Shown: one piece after another, positions 59,980-64,000 of the stretch | Position numbering within the stretch: the first letter of the stretch is position 1 | Layout: each line of letters begins with the position of its first letter | Made by a program: the position numbers and the translations under genes | NCBI RefSeq assembly: GCF_016798245.1 | Contig: NZ_JAEUZA010000004.1 | Coordinates: 186,001-250,000 of the forward strand | Reading direction: 5' to 3' | Length of the DNA stretch: 64,000 nucleotides | From: Alkalicoccobacillus gibsonii | Lineage (GTDB): Bacteria > Bacillota > Bacilli > Bacillales > Bacillaceae_D | Notes under the pieces: model-generated | What the model saw: only the letters and a program-made list of their open reading frames with translations | Told to the model about the DNA's origin: nothing | Database searches by the model: none

Positions 59980-61305
59980 ATGAATACAAGAGAAGAGACC
60001 ATTAATTGGATTCACAGTCTGTTACCTTTTGGAATTAAACCAGGATTAAAACGAATGGACTGGATGCTGGAGCGATTAGGAAATCCAGAATCTAAATTAA
60101 ATATGATTCATGTAGCCGGAACAAATGGAAAAGGGTCCACGGTTAGTTTTATGCGTCATATGCTTGAAGCAAACGGGTACCAGGTTGGAACATTTACATC
60201 CCCATATATGGAATGCTTTGAAGAACGCATATCGATGAATGGGAATCCAATATCTGAAGATGATTTGATCGCTGCTGCGAATAAAGTTCGACCACTTGTC
60301 GAAGAATTGGCGCAAACAGAGCTTGAATCACCAACAGAATTTGAGGTCATCACAGCTATCATGTTTGAGCATTTTGCCAATGAAGCAAAGCCGGACATTG
60401 TACTTGTTGAAGTGGGCCTCGGGGGAAGACTTGATTCAACGAATGTGATTAAACCTCTTTTATCAATCATTACATCTATTGGTCATGACCATATGCACAT
60501 CCTTGGGTCAACGATAGAAGAAATTGCTGCTGAAAAAGCCGGTATCATTAAGAAAGGCATTCCCGTGCTTTCAGCGGTCTCAAACCTAGACGCACTAGCT
60601 GTTTTAAAAGAAACGGCCATTGAGCGAGATACATCATTTTTTCAGCTTGGTGAAGACTTTTACAAGATGGAAATCAAGGTTAATCAGAATGGACAAAGCT
60701 TTACATTCGATTCACCCCTTGGTAGACTGACTCATTTAAAAACAACAATGAGGGGCGAACATCAGCTTGAAAACGCGAGTGTGGCCCTAATGGCCATGTT
60801 TTATCTTAGAGAGCACACCCATTATCACATCTCAGATGAAGCGTGCAAAAAAGGATTAGCTGATACCAATTGGCCAGGCAGATTTGAACAGCTTTCAGAC
60901 CAACCACTTGTGATCGCCGATGGCGCACATAACGAAGAAGGCATGAAGGCATTAGCCACAACACTAGCAAACCATTATCCAACCTATAACATTCACATGC
61001 TAGCAGGAATGACAAAAGAGAAAGACGTCAAAAAACTGCTCGCACCATTTAATCATACGAATATACACATTACATGGACAAGCTTCGACTTCTTTAGAGC
61101 AGCCGAACCAAAAGAGTTACTTGAACAGACGCCAGAGGGGATACCGGCTTCGGTGAACGAGGACTGGAAGGATGCGCTGGAAGAGTTGATGAGTAACTGG
61201 AGTAAGGATGAGATTATATTACTTACGGGTTCTCTGTATTTTATTTCGGAGGTACGGGGGTATTTGAAGAGTGGAAGTAATATGGGCTTAATAGTTAACC
61301 AGTAA
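59980..61305 (+). CDS. folC: Folylpolyglutamate synthase / dihydrofolate synthase
   Basis: A 441-aa Mur-ligase-like enzyme that adds glutamate to folates. The P-loop is HVAGTNGKGSTVSFM; further family motifs are TSPYMECFEERISMNG, LVEVGLGGRLDSTNV, SIGHDHMHILGSTIEEIAAEKAGIIK and WPGRFEQ with DGAHNEEGM in the C-terminal domain. GGGAG at 59968-59972 favours ATG 59980 over GTG 59974. In B. subtilis it directly follows valS; here the repeat, IS110 and a small ORF intervene. Confidence 0.96.
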   Translation: MNTREETINWIHSLLPFGIKPGLKRMDWMLERLGNPESKLNMIHVAGTNGKGSTVSFMRHMLEANGYQVGTFTSPYMECFEERISMNGNPISEDDLIAAANKVRPLVEELAQTELESPTEFEVITAIMFEHFANEAKPDIVLVEVGLGGRLDSTNVIKPLLSIITSIGHDHMHILGSTIEEIAAEKAGIIKKGIPVLSAVSNLDALAVLKETAIERDTSFFQLGEDFYKMEIKVNQNGQSFTFDSPLGRLTHLKTTMRGEHQLENASVALMAMFYLREHTHYHISDEACKKGLADTNWPGRFEQLSDQPLVIADGAHNEEGMKALATTLANHYPTYNIHMLAGMTKEKDVKKLLAPFNHTNIHITWTSFDFFRAAEPKELLEQTPEGIPASVNEDWKDALEELMSNWSKDEIILLTGSLYFISEVRGYLKSGSNMGLIVNQ

Positions 61306-61306
61306 T

Positions 61307-61343
61307 ATAAAACGCCAAAGACTTTTAGTCTTGGCGTTTTATA
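61307..61343 (+). terminator. Bidirectional terminator between folC and the pilin operon
   Basis: ATAAAACGCCAA pairs with TTGGCGTTTTAT (61331-61342), inner GAC/GTC, A/T-rich on both sides; serves the converging operon as well. Confidence 0.9.
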
Positions 61344-61356
61344 TTTATTAAGAATA

Positions 61357-62994
61357 CTAATATGATGGAAACGAAGGAAAAGTAATCTTGCTAACTATGT
61401 TAGAATCTGTGGCTAGTAGTATATTTCTATCATTGTTATGACCATCAATTCTTGATCCATTTAAATTTCCTGTGTATGTAAGAGTTTGATTTGTCTTGAA
61501 GTATCCTCCTTCAATATTCCACTTACTTTCTGGGAAATAAATTGAACCTTGTATAAAGGAGTTTTCATGGATATCTATTTTTACTGCTGAATTGATATGA
61601 ATATTGTTCTCTACATAAAAATTTTTGCTAGCTATTATAGTATCATTCCTATCTGTTTGAATGGTACCCTTCACATAAATTGAGCTTTTACTTGTTAACT
61701 TAGTTGATTGCCCATTTTTAATATTACCTTTCACTACAATATCACCATTACTTGAAATCACTGTATCTTTTTGAACGTTTAGATCTTTGCCTACGTAAAA
61801 TAGTCCTGCAACATTGTGTTTATAGCTCTGCCCAAAATCTGCATTTCCTTTAATGATAAAATCTTTTTTTATATCTATAGTAGTACCTCCACTGTAAGAA
61901 AATGAAATATTTCCATCTACAATTAAGTCTCCTAAAACTTCCATTTTTATTTTTTGAAACAACAATGCATTTCCTTTTATTAATACATCACCTTCTGTTG
62001 ATAAAATATTATTAGTTGATAAGATCTCCAAGTTGTTCTCTAACTCAATATTACCATTGACATTTAAAATATTGTCATTCTTTAATTTAGCTTCTCCTCC
62101 TGATAAATTTCTTCCAACATTAATTGTACTATTATTACTAGAGGTAACATCTAAAGATTTAAAATCTGTTAAGTTATGTGCAACCTTTAAAGAACTACTA
62201 TTACCTATATTAATATTCTCTTTAATATTGAGGGAACCATTTTTAATAATAAGTTCTCCATGATTAAGTACGTTTAAATTTTTTGTTTTAGGTAATGAAA
62301 GGTTTCCATTATTTAGTGTTAGCGTTGCTCTATACTCGAAATTAATAGTTATTGTATAGATTCTAAGGTTACCACCTGTTAAATCAACGCTCTTTTGGTT
62401 TTTAAAAGTTAGAACTCCAGTTGAGGTATTACATGACAAATTTCCTGCTTTTTCTGCTTCGCCAATTTGAGGATAACTATCATAAGTGAAAGGTTGACCT
62501 GGTAAACATATCACGTCGTAATATAAATCTTCTGTGGGTGCATTTAGTTCTGTTTTGATTTCTGTTCCTCTAGTCGCAAGCACCACAGGCTCCTCTAAAT
62601 CCTCAATTTCTAACGTAATTCCTTTTCCCTCTTGAATAGTCATTTTCTGAATTCCTTCTATTTGTGTCTGACCATCATTAGAATCAGAATTCAGGAGACC
62701 ATTTGCTAACTGATATTTACTTGTACGATTATCTGCATCAACAATCTCGAAATTGTTGTTATCTGCACCTTTTTTTATATCTGTCGCCGATTGCACAGCC
62801 TTTGTGAGCTCCAACAACCCTACCTGCATATCTTGTCGATCCTGAGATTCTCCTTGGACTTTGCTAGTTAATACGGAGCTTTGCATGAGGGCTGCCATAC
62901 CAATTCCAAGAACAATAAGGAGTATCGCAACACTAGCTAAAACTTCTATGAGTGTAAGACCTTTTTCATTTTTTAACCGATCTTTTATTCCCAT
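61357..62994 (-). CDS. Pseudopilin-like protein with long repetitive (beta-helix-like) domain
   Basis: A 545-aa protein. The N-terminus is a class III prepilin signal: NEKG then LTLIEVLASVAILLIVLGIGMAAL, with cleavage expected after Gly12 and Glu at mature position 5. After a minor-pilin-like part of about 170 residues with two Cys, residues 230-520 hold repeating short strands with Gly/Asn turns (GNIELENNLEILSTNNILSTEGDVLIKG, DIVVKGNIKNGQSTK, SSIYVKGTIQTDRN), as in right-handed beta-helix or bactofilin-like proteins. Probably secreted and displayed at a pilus tip or wall (inference). Base composition is more AT-rich than the neighbours. Last of three overlapping genes. Confidence 0.8.
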   Translation of the reverse strand: MGIKDRLKNEKGLTLIEVLASVAILLIVLGIGMAALMQSSVLTSKVQGESQDRQDMQVGLLELTKAVQSATDIKKGADNNNFEIVDADNRTSKYQLANGLLNSDSNDGQTQIEGIQKMTIQEGKGITLEIEDLEEPVVLATRGTEIKTELNAPTEDLYYDVICLPGQPFTYDSYPQIGEAEKAGNLSCNTSTGVLTFKNQKSVDLTGGNLRIYTITINFEYRATLTLNNGNLSLPKTKNLNVLNHGELIIKNGSLNIKENINIGNSSSLKVAHNLTDFKSLDVTSSNNSTINVGRNLSGGEAKLKNDNILNVNGNIELENNLEILSTNNILSTEGDVLIKGNALLFQKIKMEVLGDLIVDGNISFSYSGGTTIDIKKDFIIKGNADFGQSYKHNVAGLFYVGKDLNVQKDTVISSNGDIVVKGNIKNGQSTKLTSKSSIYVKGTIQTDRNDTIIASKNFYVENNIHINSAVKIDIHENSFIQGSIYFPESKWNIEGGYFKTNQTLTYTGNLNGSRIDGHNNDRNILLATDSNIVSKITFPSFPSY

Positions 62995-63407
62995 GAGCTC
63001 ACCTTCAATTCAAGAGGGGATGTTTTTGTCACGTCTAAAGTGACAGTTGTTGTATGTGATTGTTCACCGCTTGCCGTGCTAGTTAATGTGATGTTTTTTT
63101 CGGTCATTGAACACTTGAGCACTAGATCATAGCCATTCATCTTTTTAGAAGAAACCTTCTCAGCTGAACAGCTTTTCTTCTGGATATCAATAAGCTCCGC
63201 CGGTTTGTGTTCGATCACACTGAGTAATGTTTCAGCACCCGCTTCTGCTGCATACTTCGCCTGGATCGATTCAGTTACCGTTTGGCTTTTGCTAATTTCA
63301 TTAAAAAGAAAGCCGAGCAAGCCAAGTCCGACTAATGTTCCAACAACGATAATCCCAAGAACCACGGGAAGTGCTGCTCCTTTTTGGTTTTGAATGAAAG
63401 GTCTCAT
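62985..63407 (-). CDS. PilX/GspK-like minor pseudopilin
   Basis: A 140-aa protein starting MRPFIQNQKG, then AALPVVLGIIVVGTLVGLGLLGF: a prepilin-type signal and membrane helix, but the Glu at mature position 5 is missing, as in PilX/GspK proteins. The rest is a small domain with two Cys and beta-strand character. It overlaps the gene before by 4 nt (ATGA) and the next by 10 nt. Confidence 0.75.
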   Translation of the reverse strand: MRPFIQNQKGAALPVVLGIIVVGTLVGLGLLGFLFNEISKSQTVTESIQAKYAAEAGAETLLSVIEHKPAELIDIQKKSCSAEKVSSKKMNGYDLVLKCSMTEKNITLTSTASGEQSHTTTVTLDVTKTSPLELKVSSWE

Positions 63408-63769
63408 CGTGCACTTACCGCCTTTGGAATGTTTAGTTCGGTTTCCAGTAGAACCGGTTCTGGAAGTAGATTTGAGTAATCAACCTTAACCGTTACATGA
63501 CATAACTGATTCTCTGCTCGGATCGAACGAGTTATGGTGAATCCGTCTTTTGAACTAGTATTCTTCTTGCAGAAATCTGGTGCTTTATTCAAACGCATAC
63601 CTTCTATTTCAGACTGCGCGACGAGTGTAGCCTCCATCACAATCTGGTTTCGTTCATTTGCTTTTAATCCGTTCATTAGCATCGTTGCAAAACCAATGGC
63701 AAAGATTGATAGGATGACCATTGAAGCAAGCAACTCTATTAAAGTTAAACCCTTTTCATTTCGACTCAT
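63404..63769 (-). CDS. PilV/GspI-like minor pseudopilin
   Basis: A 121-aa prepilin: MSRNEKG, then LTLIELLASMVILSIFAIGFA with the conserved Glu5 of the mature form. Two Cys (DFCKKN, QLCHV) may form a disulfide. The class resembles PilV/GspI minor pilins. AGGAG 8 nt before the ATG. First gene of the operon; the peptidase and motor genes are not in the window. Confidence 0.78.
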   Translation of the reverse strand: MSRNEKGLTLIELLASMVILSIFAIGFATMLMNGLKANERNQIVMEATLVAQSEIEGMRLNKAPDFCKKNTSSKDGFTITRSIRAENQLCHVTVKVDYSNLLPEPVLLETELNIPKAVSAR

Positions 63770-63916
63770 ATCACCGACTCCTGTCGTGAAAAAATATTCC
63801 TAATCATATGTATCCAAAACTTTTACTTTATTATACAATAAGTCTGATCTACCTGTATCTAAATAATTATGAAGATCAATAGATAATCTTATTTTATAGT
63901 CTAAAAAGGCTGGTGA

Positions 63917-64000
63917 ATGTGTATGGTTTATACACTCTCTTTTTTTATGGGAGCAATTCTTGTTATTAGTTTAGTATTTTTACTTTTAAAAACGCTTCAA
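63917..64000 (+). CDS. Start of a membrane protein, truncated by the window edge
   Basis: An ATG at 63917 opens a frame that runs off the window: MCMVYTLSFFMGAILVISLV and on through LLLKTLQ, one strongly hydrophobic segment. A second ATG at 63923 is possible. It is divergent from the pilin operon across 147 AT-rich bases. Too short to identify; in B. subtilis the prepilin peptidase gene comC follows folC, which makes a membrane protein here unsurprising. Confidence 0.35.
   Translation, partial: MCMVYTLSFFMGAILVISLVFLLLKTLQ

Overview
The window is a chromosomal segment of a low-to-moderate GC, endospore-forming Bacillaceae. Gene order follows the Bacillus subtilis arc yshE / trxA-uvrC / yslB-sdhCAB-gerE / ysmB-racE-gerM-rph-ysnA-ysnB / ilvBHC-leuABCD-ysoA / tig-clpX-lonB-lonA-ysxC / hemAXCDBL-spoVID-ysxE / valS-folC. 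Sporulation genes (gerE, gerM, lonB, spoVID, ysxE), A/G-rich Shine-Dalgarno sites with TTG/GTG starts, and T-box leaders all fit. The species cannot be named from sequence reading alone.

Layout. 1-5300: the end of a DUF350 gene, then a four-gene amino acid ABC importer lying where B. subtilis has fatty-acid and electron-transfer flavoprotein genes. 5300-11850: thioredoxin, UvrC, a DUF2507 protein, succinate dehydrogenase and the spore regulator GerE. 11900-17650: a MacA/MacB-type efflux cluster and ptsHI, placed between gerE and the MarR gene ysmB. 17760-22290: ysmB, racE, gerM, rph, the ITPase gene and ysnB. 22540-23111: a tRNA-Gly(UCC) and tRNA-Arg(UCU) pair; the tRNA-Arg gene is split inside its anticodon by a 275-nt group I intron. 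23116-24063: two unrecognised minus-strand genes. 24199-34450: branched-chain amino acid synthesis, ilvD, a leucine-type T-box, then ilvBHC-leuABCD. 34557-43660: a TPR protein, trigger factor, ClpX, LonB, LonA and the GTPase YsxC. 44290-50670: the haem operon hemAXCDBL. 50763-54680: spore coat genes and small membrane proteins. 54785-57830: a T-box and valS. 57850-59610: a dispersed repeat and an IS110-family element with a structured 5' region that may be its bridge RNA. 59692-61343: a small membrane protein and folC. 61357-63770: a minus-strand operon of three prepilin-like proteins, one carrying a long repetitive domain that looks like a beta-helix.

Working together: most blocks are housekeeping or biosynthetic operons separated by clear intrinsic terminators. 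Leucine supply is read by the ilv-leu T-box, valyl-tRNA charging by the valS T-box. Decoding by this tRNA-Arg(UCU) copy depends on removal of the intron. Accessory or less explained material includes the intron-bearing tRNA and its two minus-strand neighbours, three copies of a roughly 120-bp structured repeat, the IS110 element, and the pseudopilin operon.
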